Shown here in pieces: positions 8,066 to 16,253 of a stretch of DNA of 64,000 bases; within the stretch, counting starts at the first letter, position 1, and each line of letters begins with the position of its first letter. A program made the translations under genes and the position numbers. The DNA is from Nitrospinaceae bacterium (lineage in GTDB: Bacteria > Nitrospinota > Nitrospinia > Nitrospinales > Nitrospinaceae), in contig JAJDBF010000007.1 of assembly GCA_029261535.1 (NCBI GenBank), positions 1 to 64,000 on the forward strand. Direction: 5' to 3'. The notes under the pieces are model-generated. The model saw only the letters and a program-made list of their open reading frames with translations. It made no database searches and was not told the DNA's origin.

Positions 8066-9154
8066 CTAATCCTCTGATGGCTTGCGGATAACAAACTTAT
8101 CATAAACTTTACTGCCCGCCGGTTCACCATCGCAGGGGAGGGGCACTCCCTTCCAGAAATCTTTCTTCGCCTTCCAGCGCGGATTGCCTTTGGCATCAGG
8201 GCCGGGGCACACGCGATGCGTCGTTGCCTTGATGGCGTGTTCGTCAATTTCAAGATGCACAAAGTGGTGGATGAGGGCGCGCACTTCGGAACGCTTCATC
8301 AACTCCGGCGGCGCGGTGTGCTCGGCATCGCCCTGAACATCCGCCGGTGGTTTGAATGTCGCACCCCCGCCACCGGAAACAACGACTACCGGACCCTGCC
8401 CCTGCACATAATCCGTTTTCACTTTCGGCGAGGGGTCTTCCTGCCCTTTCGGCGAAAAGCGTTCGTAGGAATGTTCGTTGCCGGCAAGAATCAAATCGGC
8501 ACCCAGCGCAGAGAGTGTATCGAGCCACTGCTCGCGCCAGGGTTTGTACCAGATGGTGGTGATGGGTGGATTGTGCATGGCGACAATGACCCAGTCGCCC
8601 TTGCTTCTGGCCTCTTCAACCAAAGGTTTCATCCACGGTGTCGGGTCCGTCCACGGAAACGTATTGGCCACAATAAACATAGCATGGCCCAAACGGACAA
8701 CCCCTTCGAGATCGCCCGGTTGCGGCTGAGTCATCGCAAGAGTATCGAAGGGCGAAGCCATCGGTGCGATGCCCTCCCAGCAACCAGAGGCTTTCGGCTT
8801 GTTTTTTTTCGGCGGCAGGTCGTTGTCTCCGGCAACAAAAATTCTCACCGGATACGGTTGCACCAGAGTGAGGCGAATCTCCTGCAAATATTTTTGCGGG
8901 CAATGATCCGGAAACATTTTTGGCTGATAAACAAAATCGCCGAGGTGCAATAGCACATCCGGTCGCGCCTTGCGCATGGCGGCCTGCACAGCGAGGAACC
9001 CCGGGTGATAGGCACGTTCCCCGACACCGGTGTCCCCCACCACAGCTACGGTGATGGGGCCTTCTTCGTGGGCGGTGGCCTGTGTGCACAACGCGACCAT
9101 CAACATAACAACGAAAAAACCAATGAGCCTCATACTCAAATCGTTTACACGCAT
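8066..9154 (-). CDS. Exported calcineurin-like metallophosphoesterase
   Basis: This is a predicted periplasmic phosphoesterase with a dinuclear metal centre. The start ATG at 9154 follows TAGAGG and leads into a signal peptide (MRVNDLSMRLIGFFVVMLMV...ATA) in a 362-residue protein. Metal-binding blocks appear in the expected order: GDTG near residue 40, HLGDFVYQP at ~70, GDND at ~110, AMHNPP in the middle and GNEHSYER late. Together these match the purple-acid-phosphatase-like branch of the superfamily. The substrate cannot be told from the sequence. A TTG start six codons upstream is an alternative. It is separated from the KAP gene by 85 bp and is probably transcribed alone. Confidence 0.88.
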   Translation of the reverse strand: MRVNDLSMRLIGFFVVMLMVALCTQATAHEEGPITVAVVGDTGVGERAYHPGFLAVQAAMRKARPDVLLHLGDFVYQPKMFPDHCPQKYLQEIRLTLVQPYPVRIFVAGDNDLPPKKNKPKASGCWEGIAPMASPFDTLAMTQPQPGDLEGVVRLGHAMFIVANTFPWTDPTPWMKPLVEEARSKGDWVIVAMHNPPITTIWYKPWREQWLDTLSALGADLILAGNEHSYERFSPKGQEDPSPKVKTDYVQGQGPVVVVSGGGGATFKPPADVQGDAEHTAPPELMKRSEVRALIHHFVHLEIDEHAIKATTHRVCPGPDAKGNPRWKAKKDFWKGVPLPCDGEPAGSKVYDKFVIRKPSED

Positions 9155-9239
9155 TTTAAAACCTCTATACAAGGGACCTCAAAAAATTTCGGTGATTTAT
9201 ACTCCGGTAACTCGCTCCCACTTTAACACTAAGCGATTT

Positions 9240-9550
9240 GTTTGCTGACCTCTTCATCAAATTCCGAATATTTAAAATGGTCGACCAAAAAAAACTTTCC
9301 CTTTTATAAGGGGGGAGCTTTGCAAAACTCAGAAATTTAAGTCCAAAGCGAGATTCTTCACTTCGTTCAGAATGACAATTCGTTGATTTTATGTGTCACA
9401 TTCAAGAACGCGAATAATGGTTCTTGAACATTCGGCGATGCGCTTGGAAAACTTTTCTACTCATCCCAATGATCAGCCAGTCACCCCCACCGGAAGGTGG
9501 TCAGCCCCCACGCCTTCGAGAACACGAGTAGTGGCTCTTGAGCAAGGTGG
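9240..9550. repeat. Composite intergenic repeats (A-part, C, D x2, B-part)
   Basis: This gap holds the start of unit A (GGGAGCTTTGCA at ~9313), a copy of unit C (9333-9390, with GCGAGATTCTTCACTTCGTT), a full D palindrome (9401-9428) and a second diverged D palindrome (9515-9542). Between the two palindromes is an ACCGGAAGGTGG piece of unit B. No gene is visible. The same units recur in at least ten other gaps of the window. Confidence 0.8.
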
Positions 9551-9551
9551 G

Positions 9552-9989
9552 TCAATCAATATCCAATCCTTCCGGTAACGTTTGAATCCATTGTTTGATT
9601 TCATCGCGGACGCGGCGATAGTGCGGCAACGCGTCCTCATCCGTTTTCGCATCCTGGGCCAGACGCGGCGGATCATCGAACCCGCGATGGATCACCTGTG
9701 TTATTCCTGCAAAGCGCGGACAGGTTTCATCGGCGTGACCGCACACAGTCACAACGTAATCGAAGGAAATATCCTTTAGCTCCTCGACATGCTTGGACCG
9801 CCCGCCGCTAATATCGATCCCGGCTTCCTGCATCACCTGGCAAGCCAAACGGTTCATGCCTTGCGGCGCGACCCCGGCAGAATAGGCTGTCAGCCGATCT
9901 CCTTTCAAAGCACGTGCGAACCCTTCTGCCATTTGACTGCGACAGGAATTGCCCGTGCAAAGAAATAAAATTTTGAGAGTCTCTGCCAT
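9552..9989 (-). CDS. arsC: Arsenate reductase (LMW-phosphatase/thioredoxin type)
   Basis: This enzyme reduces arsenate to arsenite by a cysteine relay recharged by thioredoxin. The 145-residue protein has the P-loop CTGNSCRS starting at Cys11, with Arg17 completing CX5R. The relay cysteines Cys83 and Cys90 lie in VVTVCGHADETCPRF, and GFDDPP carries the general-acid Asp. This spacing is that of the Staphylococcus/Bacillus ArsC class rather than of a plain tyrosine phosphatase. The start ATG is at 9989. No arsR, arsB or acr3 is beside it, so it is an isolated ars gene. The product is cytoplasmic. Confidence 0.9.
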   Translation of the reverse strand: MAETLKILFLCTGNSCRSQMAEGFARALKGDRLTAYSAGVAPQGMNRLACQVMQEAGIDISGGRSKHVEELKDISFDYVVTVCGHADETCPRFAGITQVIHRGFDDPPRLAQDAKTDEDALPHYRRVRDEIKQWIQTLPEGLDID

Positions 9990-10099
9990 TGTTCAAAATT
10001 ATTTTTCAGGTTATCAGTAACGGTCTATTGAATCTGTCAAAATAGTTTATCATTGAATGAGAGCAAAACCTGTTTTCACCTTTGTCCTTTGTGCCCAAT

Positions 10100-10951
10100 A
10101 TGATCCATCAATTCACACATGATGACCTGCCCGATCTGCACGCCCTGTCCGATCAGGCCGGGTGGGAACACACGCCAGCCGATTGGCACACCTTACTCAA
10201 ATCGGGCAGTGCGTTCGGGCACCGCAATGAATCGGGCCGAGCCATCAGCTCTTGCGTGCTCACGGCTTTTGGCAACACGATGACCGCGCTCGGCATGTTG
10301 ATCGTCTGCGAAGAAAACCGGCGACTGGGACTGGCCAAAGACTTGATGCGCCACGCCATCAAATCAGCAAACCCGGACGCACATCCATTGATCCTCTGTT
10401 CGGGCAAGTCGGTCGAGGGGTTTTACGAAAGCTTCGGCTTTAAAACGGTGGAGCGGTTGTCAAAACTGGAGGCAGGGCCTAATATTTTAGTCCCGGATTC
10501 CGGGTTCTCTTCAAAGATCGACAGCCGTTCCTGGTCGGCTGAAATATTGAAACGCGTGGTGGGGCTCGATGCGCAAGTGCACGCTTGTGACCGCAGTACC
10601 CTGCTCACGATCCGTGCCGAACAAGCGGCTTCAAAAACCGTCCTGCTGAAACAGGGCACAGAAACTCTGCTGGGCTACGGCTTCGGAATTTTACAGGGAA
10701 AGCAATTGCTGATCGGACCGGTGATCGCATTCAACCGGTTCACCGCGCAGGAAATTGTGCGCCAACTTATCAAAGACCATAGCGGCTCGGTGCGGATTGA
10801 TGTCATGGATCAACGGCAGGATTTGAAAGAAGTATTGCTCGAGGCTGGTTTTGTAGAAGTGGAACGCCAACCCATCATGCTCCTCGGCGCAACCGAACTT
10901 CCCGGTCGCCGTGACCATATATTTTCCCCCACCTCCCAAGCCTGGTGCTAG
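10100..10951 (+). CDS. GNAT-family N-acetyltransferase, two-domain
   Basis: This is an acetyl-CoA-dependent acyltransferase of unknown substrate. In the N-terminal half, MLIVCEENRRLGLAKDLMRHAI is the strand-loop-helix motif A that binds the CoA pyrophosphate (here RRLGLA), followed by the expected GKSVEGFYESFGF motif B. The C-terminal half (about residues 140-280) has the fold pattern of a second, degenerate GNAT-like domain (GYGFGILQGKQLLIGPVIA...VRQLI). This resembles the YitI/DUF1248-type two-domain proteins. The start is taken as ATG 10100; GTG 10091 and TTG 10082 are in frame alternatives and none has a strong ribosome site. It is divergent from arsC. Confidence 0.8.
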   Translation: MIHQFTHDDLPDLHALSDQAGWEHTPADWHTLLKSGSAFGHRNESGRAISSCVLTAFGNTMTALGMLIVCEENRRLGLAKDLMRHAIKSANPDAHPLILCSGKSVEGFYESFGFKTVERLSKLEAGPNILVPDSGFSSKIDSRSWSAEILKRVVGLDAQVHACDRSTLLTIRAEQAASKTVLLKQGTETLLGYGFGILQGKQLLIGPVIAFNRFTAQEIVRQLIKDHSGSVRIDVMDQRQDLKEVLLEAGFVEVERQPIMLLGATELPGRRDHIFSPTSQAWC

Positions 10952-11250
10952 GCGCTCAGCACGCGGCCAACTGGATGCATTTTACGATGTGCTCAATATT
11001 TTTTATTAGCTCTTAAGCGGTTAGCCAGTCTGCCCCACCGCAAGGTGGTGCTCGGCGGACCTTGCGGTCGGCCAACTAAAAACCTCCTGCATAGTGCGCT
11101 CTGTAGATGCGCGGCTCTGGAACAGATGTGACCTGCGGTTCTTGAATTTTCGCCGTGCGCGGAGCACCCGCAAGGTGGTGCGATAGAGAAAATATTTTAA
11201 AGTCCCCGTGTTATTGGCTATTAAGTTGTACGTCGCCTCCACCGCTAGGT
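10952..11250. repeat. Intergenic repeats B and F
   Basis: No gene is visible. The stretch holds the hairpin-forming ACCGCAAGGTGG and ACCTTGCGGTCGGC pieces (11035-11075), another CCCGCAAGGTGG (~11167-11178), and a minus-oriented unit B around 11200-11250 (CACCGCTAGGTGG preceded by the CGTGTTATTGGCTA block). Similar blocks occur at 25.6, 31.8, 31.9 and 32.8 kb. Confidence 0.65.
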
Positions 11251-11252
11251 GG

Positions 11253-11570
11253 CTATTCCATTTCCCAGCCCATATCCATCCACTTTTGCATACCGCCATC
11301 GCTGACGCAGACGATGTTATCGAGTCCTTCGATATCGAGTGCCTCTGCCGCCCGTTGCGCCCGGCCCCCCATTTTGCAATGGACATAAACCGTTTTGTAT
11401 TTTGCAAGTTCCCCGGCTACTTTTGCCACCTCTTCATGAGTCTGGTTGCGCGCGCCTTTGATATGCCCTTCAGCAAACTCATCCGCTGAGCGCACATCCA
11501 GAATCAATTCATCCTCGCCCAAGTTCGGCACAATCTCATCGTGCAATTTGTCGATACTGATTCGCTCCAT
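11253..11570 (-). CDS. Rhodanese-like domain protein
   Basis: This single-domain rhodanese (105 residues) probably carries a persulfide on its active-site cysteine. ILDVRSADEFAEGHIKGARN is the conserved N-terminal block, and HCKMGGRAQRA holds the catalytic Cys at residue 65 in a six-residue loop. The start is the ATG at 11570, nine bases after AGGAG; the ATG three codons upstream abuts the AGGAG directly and is less likely. There is no signal peptide, so it is cytoplasmic. It stands alone, divergent from the flagellar operon. The sulfur donor and acceptor are not evident. Confidence 0.88.
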   Translation of the reverse strand: MERISIDKLHDEIVPNLGEDELILDVRSADEFAEGHIKGARNQTHEEVAKVAGELAKYKTVYVHCKMGGRAQRAAEALDIEGLDNIVCVSDGGMQKWMDMGWEME

Positions 11571-11800
11571 GGTCTTCATCTCCTGTTGAAATGATTGGTT
11601 GAATACCGGCCCGGTCCGGCCCTGGGCCAGAGGCTTCCGGCATAACTAAAGCAATGTTTTTTCAAAGGGTTACCCGGAAAAAACTGCCGACTCCTGACCC
11701 ATTTTAGAGCAGGATCGGGTCGATTTTCCTCCTAAATTAATCAAATAACTCTTTATTTTAAAAAGACTTATAGGGCTTCCCCTGCCCGTCAGGAGCCTTT

Positions 11801-11816
11801 TGGTATGACAATTGCT
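11801..11816 (+). promoter_or_regulatory. Sigma-54 (RpoN) promoter for flgF operon
   Basis: TGGTATGACAATTGCT has TGG and TTGC at exactly the spacing of the -24/-12 consensus TGGCACG-N4-TTGC. It lies ~130 bp before the flgF ATG and is the only good candidate in the gap. Class II flagellar operons are commonly RpoN-dependent. Confidence 0.72.
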
Positions 11817-11947
11817 GAGTTAAGGTCACGAGCACCTCAAAATATATTTCTGGTCAATAAGATTCCCTTTTTTACGAAAGGGAGCGAGTTGCCAGAATGA
11901 ATGCTTCGCAACAAGTGAGGTTCTCTAAAATTTCCAAGGAGCCCGAA

Positions 11948-12739
11948 ATGCAGGAAAGCTTATATATTGCCGCCTCAGGCGGAATGATTCAACAAAGAAA
12001 AATGGAAACCCTGGCCAACAATCTGGCAAATGTGAACACCACCGGTTTCAAAATGGACAGTCTGGTGTTCAAGGAAATTTTGCCCGAGCTCAATCCCGGT
12101 CTGGATTTTGAATCGAGCAAACAGGCTCTTCAGGAACCGCGCTACAGCAGTCGCAGTGCTTCCTATGTAGGCCTGACAGATTTTGCCACCAACTATTCGC
12201 AGGGCGGCTTGACGTCAACCGAAAATCCGCTCGATCTCGCCCTTGAAGGCGATGGTTTTTTTACCGTGGGTACCGATGAGGGTCCGCGCTACACGCGCAA
12301 GGGAAATTTTCATCTCGATGAAAGTAATCGCATCGTTTCCTCTGCGGGAATGCCTTTGCTGTCCCCGGAGGGCCAGGAACTGGTGATCCCGCCCAATAGC
12401 GGCAAGATCACCATTGACCCGCAAGGCACCATCACCGCTGGCACCTCCCTGCGCACCATCACTATCGGCCAACTCGACCTGGTGCAGTTTGAAGACAAAA
12501 ACCAGTTGAAGAAGGCTGGCGAAAGCCTGTTCCGTCAGGTGTCCGGCGATCCGCCTGTAAAGAGCCCGACCAACACCACAGTGCGCCAGGGTTTTGTGGA
12601 AAGTTCCAACGTCAACCTGGTTGCCGAAATGACCAAAATGATTCAAACAGTTCGCGCCTTTGAATCGATGCAAAAACTGATCCAGACAATAGACGACCTC
12701 AATGGTCAATCGATTAATAGCATTGCGCGGGTGGCTTAA
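11948..12739 (+). CDS. flgF: Flagellar basal-body rod protein FlgF
   Basis: FlgF is one of the proximal rod proteins of the flagellar drive shaft. The N-terminus MQESLYIAASGGMIQQRKME with ETLANNLANVNTTGFK is the rod/hook signature. The mid region has the FlgF/G/E-specific ALEGDGFFTVGT-like block and TRKGNFHLDE. The C-terminus has QGFVESSNVNLVAEMTKMI and VRAFESMQKLI, which form the coiled-coil helix. The start ATG 11948 follows AAGGAG by 7 bp; an upstream ATG at 11897 would add 17 unlikely residues. It is first in the operon after the sigma-54 promoter, with flgG next. Confidence 0.93.
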   Translation: MQESLYIAASGGMIQQRKMETLANNLANVNTTGFKMDSLVFKEILPELNPGLDFESSKQALQEPRYSSRSASYVGLTDFATNYSQGGLTSTENPLDLALEGDGFFTVGTDEGPRYTRKGNFHLDESNRIVSSAGMPLLSPEGQELVIPPNSGKITIDPQGTITAGTSLRTITIGQLDLVQFEDKNQLKKAGESLFRQVSGDPPVKSPTNTTVRQGFVESSNVNLVAEMTKMIQTVRAFESMQKLIQTIDDLNGQSINSIARVA

Positions 12740-12795
12740 ACAAGGCACTCGCTCGTTTGATAAAAATTCAGTCTTTGGGAGGAAGATACTGAGCC

Positions 12796-13584
12796 ATGAT
12801 ACGTTCCTTATTCACCGCCGCAACGGGCATGCATGCCCAAGACCTTAATGTAAGCGTCATCGCCAATAACCTGTCCAACGTCAACACCTCAGGTTTCAAG
12901 CGCAGTCGCCCGGATTTTCAAGACCTCGTCTACCAGAACCTGCGTCTGGTCGGGACGCTGAACGTCAGTGGTAATCAGGTACCGACCGGTGCCCAGCTCG
13001 GTCTCGGTGTCAAACCCGCCGCCATCCAGAAAATTTTCATTCAGGGTGATTTCGCCCAGACCCAGAACCCGTTCGATCTTGCGATCGAGGGTAAGGGTTT
13101 CTTCCAGATCACATTGCCTAACGGCAGTATTGGTTACAGCCGTTCCGGTGCGTTCAAACTCGACCAGGCCGGGCAGGTCGTCACCTCCGACGGATTACTG
13201 CTACAACCGGCGATCACTGTTCCGCAAAATGCGCTGAACGTGTCGATTGATCCTACCGGACAAGTCTCGGTGACTCAGCCGGGAGCCACCACACCGTCAG
13301 TTGTTGGCACCATTCAAACCACCACATTCCAGAATCCAGCAGGACTCGAGGCTATCGGGTCGAACCTGTTTTTGCAGACATCAGCTTCCGGAGCACCCAA
13401 CGTCGGTAGCCCCGGCATTGCGGATCGAGGAACCGTGCGCCAGGGTTTTCTGGAACTGTCGAATGTCAGTGTGGTGGAAGAGATGGTCAATCTCATCACC
13501 GCCCAGCGTGCTTACGAAGTCAATTCACGAACCGTGCAGACCGCCGACGAAATGTTGCAGGTGGCGAGCAACCTCAAACGATAA
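12796..13584 (+). CDS. flgG: Flagellar distal rod protein FlgG
   Basis: FlgG forms the distal rod that passes through the P and L rings. The 262-residue product begins [20 protein letters not shown] and carries [38 protein letters not shown] and the C-terminal [19 protein letters not shown] and [18 protein letters not shown], all diagnostic of FlgG. Length equals that of the family. A GGGAGG site precedes the start. It lies 56 bp after flgF and 9 bp before flgA. Confidence 0.95.
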   Translation: MIRSLFTAATGMHAQDLNVSVIANNLSNVNTSGFKRSRPDFQDLVYQNLRLVGTLNVSGNQVPTGAQLGLGVKPAAIQKIFIQGDFAQTQNPFDLAIEGKGFFQITLPNGSIGYSRSGAFKLDQAGQVVTSDGLLLQPAITVPQNALNVSIDPTGQVSVTQPGATTPSVVGTIQTTTFQNPAGLEAIGSNLFLQTSASGAPNVGSPGIADRGTVRQGFLELSNVSVVEEMVNLITAQRAYEVNSRTVQTADEMLQVASNLKR

Positions 13585-13593
13585 GAGGCCAGC

Positions 13594-14331
13594 ATGAAAA
13601 CTGAATCCGTTTTGAAAACAGGAACACGCTGGCTCTCTGCTTTGATCGCCTGGGCACTGTTGTCCACCACTCCGGTTTTTGCCGGGGAGTCGCAGGTACT
13701 GACCGGCGAAGCGATCCGGGAATCGGCACGCAATTATCTTCTGACCGCGATGGACTGGAACCCGAACGATGTGCAAGTCAGCGTCGACTATGCGGGCAAA
13801 CCCATCGCCTTGCCAGAAGGCGAACTGAACATGGAGTATCAGCTGGCTGGAAAAACACGTCCGGTTGGGCGGGTACCTCTGAGCCTGGTGCTAAAGGTGG
13901 ATGGCGAAATGAAGCGCAAGATATGGCTCAACGCCAGTGTCAACGTGTTCTTTGATGTGGTGCAGGCCACGCGCCCGGTACCAAGAAACCGGGTGTTGAC
14001 GGCAGGCGATGTTGAAATCGTCCGGGTAATGTCCGAGCGCCCGTTGCGTAACATTATTTACGATCCAGAGGAAGTGATCGGTCAGAAAGCTCTGCGCGAT
14101 ATCGATCATGGTCAGAACATTTCACCTTACATGGTCAAGCGGGTACCGCTGGTCAACCGAGGCGACCGCGTTCTGATCATTGCCGAAGGAAACCGTTTGC
14201 GCATCACCGCCCCCGGTGTGGTGAAGGAGCCGGGGTTCAAGGACACGATTGTTCAGGTGGAAAACCAGCAAACCAAAAAAATTATTTACGGCACCGTCGT
14301 CGATGCCAAAACCATTAAAGTGGAATTTTGA
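13594..14331 (+). CDS. flgA: Flagellar P-ring chaperone FlgA
   Basis: FlgA is the periplasmic chaperone that helps FlgI assemble into the P ring. The 245-residue protein has a signal peptide ending near AWALLSTTPVFAGE and a middle domain with RVPLSLVLKVDG and KRKIWLNASVNVF. It ends with a SAF/chaperone domain (ATRPVPRNRVLTAGDVEI, a Gly-Gln-Lys-Ala-Leu segment, VNRGDRVLIIAEGNRLRITA). The stop overlaps the region of the flgH start, so the two are coupled. Confidence 0.9.
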   Translation: MKTESVLKTGTRWLSALIAWALLSTTPVFAGESQVLTGEAIRESARNYLLTAMDWNPNDVQVSVDYAGKPIALPEGELNMEYQLAGKTRPVGRVPLSLVLKVDGEMKRKIWLNASVNVFFDVVQATRPVPRNRVLTAGDVEIVRVMSERPLRNIIYDPEEVIGQKALRDIDHGQNISPYMVKRVPLVNRGDRVLIIAEGNRLRITAPGVVKEPGFKDTIVQVENQQTKKIIYGTVVDAKTIKVEF

Positions 14332-14333
14332 TC

Positions 14334-15050
14334 ATGAACTATCTCCGCATACTTTTTGTCACCGCCCTGGGGTTTAGTCTGGGAGCCTGCTCGACCTTTA
14401 AGGAACTCAAGCCGGTACCAGGGCCAAGAGCCGCCATCGTCACCCAGGATATCTACGCCAAGCCAGCGTCCAAGCCTAATGAAGGCTCCATCTGGCCAGG
14501 AGATACTTCGCAAAACCTGTTGTTTGGCGATACCAAAGCACGCCATATCGGCGATGTGGTCAACGTGATCCTTGATGAAAGTTTTACTTCATCAGCAACC
14601 GCCACCACCTCGACCTCCAAAACATCCAACATCAATCTCAGCACCGGTCAGTTACTGGGATTGCCGACCAATCTTGGCGTCACCAATTTTCTGGGTTCTG
14701 GCAATCAGTTTGACCCGAACCTGAACGCCACCACCAGCCGCGCCACCGATGGGTCTGGCACCACCACGCGCAATGGGTCGATGACCGGCACCATGTCAGC
14801 GGTGATAAAAGAAGTCCTGCCCAACGGCCAGTTCCTGATCGAAGGCAGGAGAACCATTCGATACAACAACGAAGAACAACAGATGGTGCTGACCGGCGTG
14901 ATCCGCCGAGTGGATATTTCATTCAGCAATACCGTCAACTCCAGTTTGATAGCAGATGCCAGCATCGTCCTGTCCGGCGAAGGCGTGGTCTCGGATGAAC
15001 AACGCGTCGGCTGGTTAACCAGGATCCTGACAAAGGTATGGCCATTTTAA
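14334..15050 (+). CDS. flgH: Flagellar L-ring lipoprotein FlgH
   Basis: FlgH forms the outer-membrane L ring. The N-terminus gives a lipoprotein signal with lipobox LGAC (Cys ~19), matching the known acylation of FlgH. Then come SLWxGD-like SIWPGDTSQNLLFGD, ARHIGDVVNVILDE, the Ser/Thr-rich TTSTSKTSNINLSTG stretch and the C-terminal FLIEGRRTIRYNNEEQQM and VLTGVIRR blocks typical of FlgH. Start ATG 14334 is preferred over TTG 14328. Unlike in most genomes, flgI does not follow directly: two other lipoprotein genes intervene. Confidence 0.93.
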   Translation: MNYLRILFVTALGFSLGACSTFKELKPVPGPRAAIVTQDIYAKPASKPNEGSIWPGDTSQNLLFGDTKARHIGDVVNVILDESFTSSATATTSTSKTSNINLSTGQLLGLPTNLGVTNFLGSGNQFDPNLNATTSRATDGSGTTTRNGSMTGTMSAVIKEVLPNGQFLIEGRRTIRYNNEEQQMVLTGVIRRVDISFSNTVNSSLIADASIVLSGEGVVSDEQRVGWLTRILTKVWPF

Positions 15051-15178
15051 AGAAGACTTCTAATAATTCGGAATTTCCCATTCCGGCAGATCGCTCCGCC
15101 TTTAAGGTAAAGGGAGTTTTTTGTTGGCAGTGCGCCAGCACCTTGTGGTCAGAAACATTTTTCAAAGATGCCTTAACA

Positions 15179-15601
15179 ATGTTGCAGACAAAACTAAAAC
15201 TCCGCCCTTCCTTTATTAAGTGGGCGGGGGTTTGCCTTCTGCTGGTTTTGCTGGCTTGCTCGGAACAGGTCACCGATCTTGTTGGCCCGAGCAATTCCGG
15301 TTTTACCATCGGCATCAAAGCATTTTTTGGAACGGCGGGATTGCCCGCAGACGGCACATCAAAGGCTACCATCCGGGTCGAAGTGTTCGATGAAAACGGG
15401 CGCGGGGTCAGCACCACGGTGACACTGACGACAACACGCGGCACCCTCGGCACCGAGTCGCTCACCGTCACCAACGGCGTCGGAATCACCACACTGACTT
15501 CGGTGACATCACCTGGAACAGCATCGATTGTGGCGACCATAGAAAATGCATCCGCCACAACCATCGTGCCTATTGTCAACATCAGTAGTTCCGTCTCATA
15601 A
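15179..15601 (+). CDS. Predicted lipoprotein with one Ig-like domain
   Basis: I do not know this protein. From ATG 15179 it has a short lipoprotein signal with lipobox LLAC (LLLVLLACSE) and a ~110-residue Thr/Val-rich domain. GLPADGTSKATIRVEVFDEN, the GVSTTVTLTTTRG region and the SPGTASIVATIEN block match bacterial Ig-like invasin/intimin (BID_1 type) repeats. The ribosome site is weak; the frame is open back to 15038 inside flgH, but that longer version would lose the lipoprotein signal. It sits between flgH and flgI in the same orientation, so it is probably cotranscribed and may act in the periplasm around the L/P rings or on the flagellar outer-membrane collar. That role is an inference from position only. 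Confidence 0.75.
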   Translation: MLQTKLKLRPSFIKWAGVCLLLVLLACSEQVTDLVGPSNSGFTIGIKAFFGTAGLPADGTSKATIRVEVFDENGRGVSTTVTLTTTRGTLGTESLTVTNGVGITTLTSVTSPGTASIVATIENASATTIVPIVNISSSVS

Positions 15602-15622
15602 AACGGATTGGAAAACGGATCC

Positions 15623-16243
15623 ATGCCAAGGGATGAATCGAAAATAAAAAGATACGCGGTGGTGATCGCCCTGCTGGTATGGGTGGTGGCCGCCTGCGAC
15701 AATCTTATCGATGATAAAAATCCATTTTCCACCACTCCGCAACCGCTCTTTATCACTCCCGAAAATACGGTAGTGGCCCCTGGTGGGACGCTCACTTTCA
15801 CTGCCACCAATGCCAAAGCACCCATATCGTGGACCGTGAGTAACACGAAACTTGCCAATATCAACGTGAACAGCGGTGCCTTCACAGCCGGCACGCTACC
15901 CGGTACCGTCACCGTAACCGTCACTGATGCCAGCGGCGATAAAGCCACCGCAAGAGTCACCATCACCACGGCGACTATTCTGGTAACACCTTCCGCGCTG
16001 ACCCTGAACGCCATACCGGGAACAGCACCGGATTTCAACGTCGTGGGAAATGTCGGCACCACCGTGTTCACGCTCAGCGGGTTCACCGGCGGGTACAATG
16101 CTTCCACTATAGACAGTAACACCGGGGTGGTTACCATCACCACGTTACCGACTCTCGCGCAGGGTAACCAGACCTTGACCATAACTGCCGCTGATGGCAT
16201 CGCCACCGCCGGTACCGCAACTTTGACCTTGATCGCACAGTAA
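15623..16243 (+). CDS. Predicted lipoprotein with Ig-like domains
   Basis: A 206-residue product starts at ATG 15623 (a TTG at 15608 is an alternative). It has a basic N-terminus, a hydrophobic stretch and a lipobox-like VVAAC. Residues ~45-120 form one Ig-like domain (PLFITPENTVVAPGGTLTF, PISWTVSNTKLANINVNSG, TVTVTDASGDKATARVTI), similar to bacterial Big_2 domains. A second beta-rich domain fills the rest. It lies 21 bp after the preceding lipoprotein and 10 bp before flgI, so it belongs to the flagellar operon by position. I cannot assign a function. With its neighbour it is unusual inside a flagellar ring operon. Confidence 0.75.
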   Translation: MPRDESKIKRYAVVIALLVWVVAACDNLIDDKNPFSTTPQPLFITPENTVVAPGGTLTFTATNAKAPISWTVSNTKLANINVNSGAFTAGTLPGTVTVTVTDASGDKATARVTITTATILVTPSALTLNAIPGTAPDFNVVGNVGTTVFTLSGFTGGYNASTIDSNTGVVTITTLPTLAQGNQTLTITAADGIATAGTATLTLIAQ

Positions 16244-16253
16244 GGAATTTCTT

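Noticed and set aside
15038-15178. Longer start for the first Ig-like lipoprotein inside flgH
   Set aside because: It would remove the lipoprotein signal from the N-terminus; ATG 15179 is favoured.
15200-15226. CCGCCC...GGGCGG hairpin before a possible terminator
   Set aside because: It lies inside the lipoprotein reading frame and lacks a T run.
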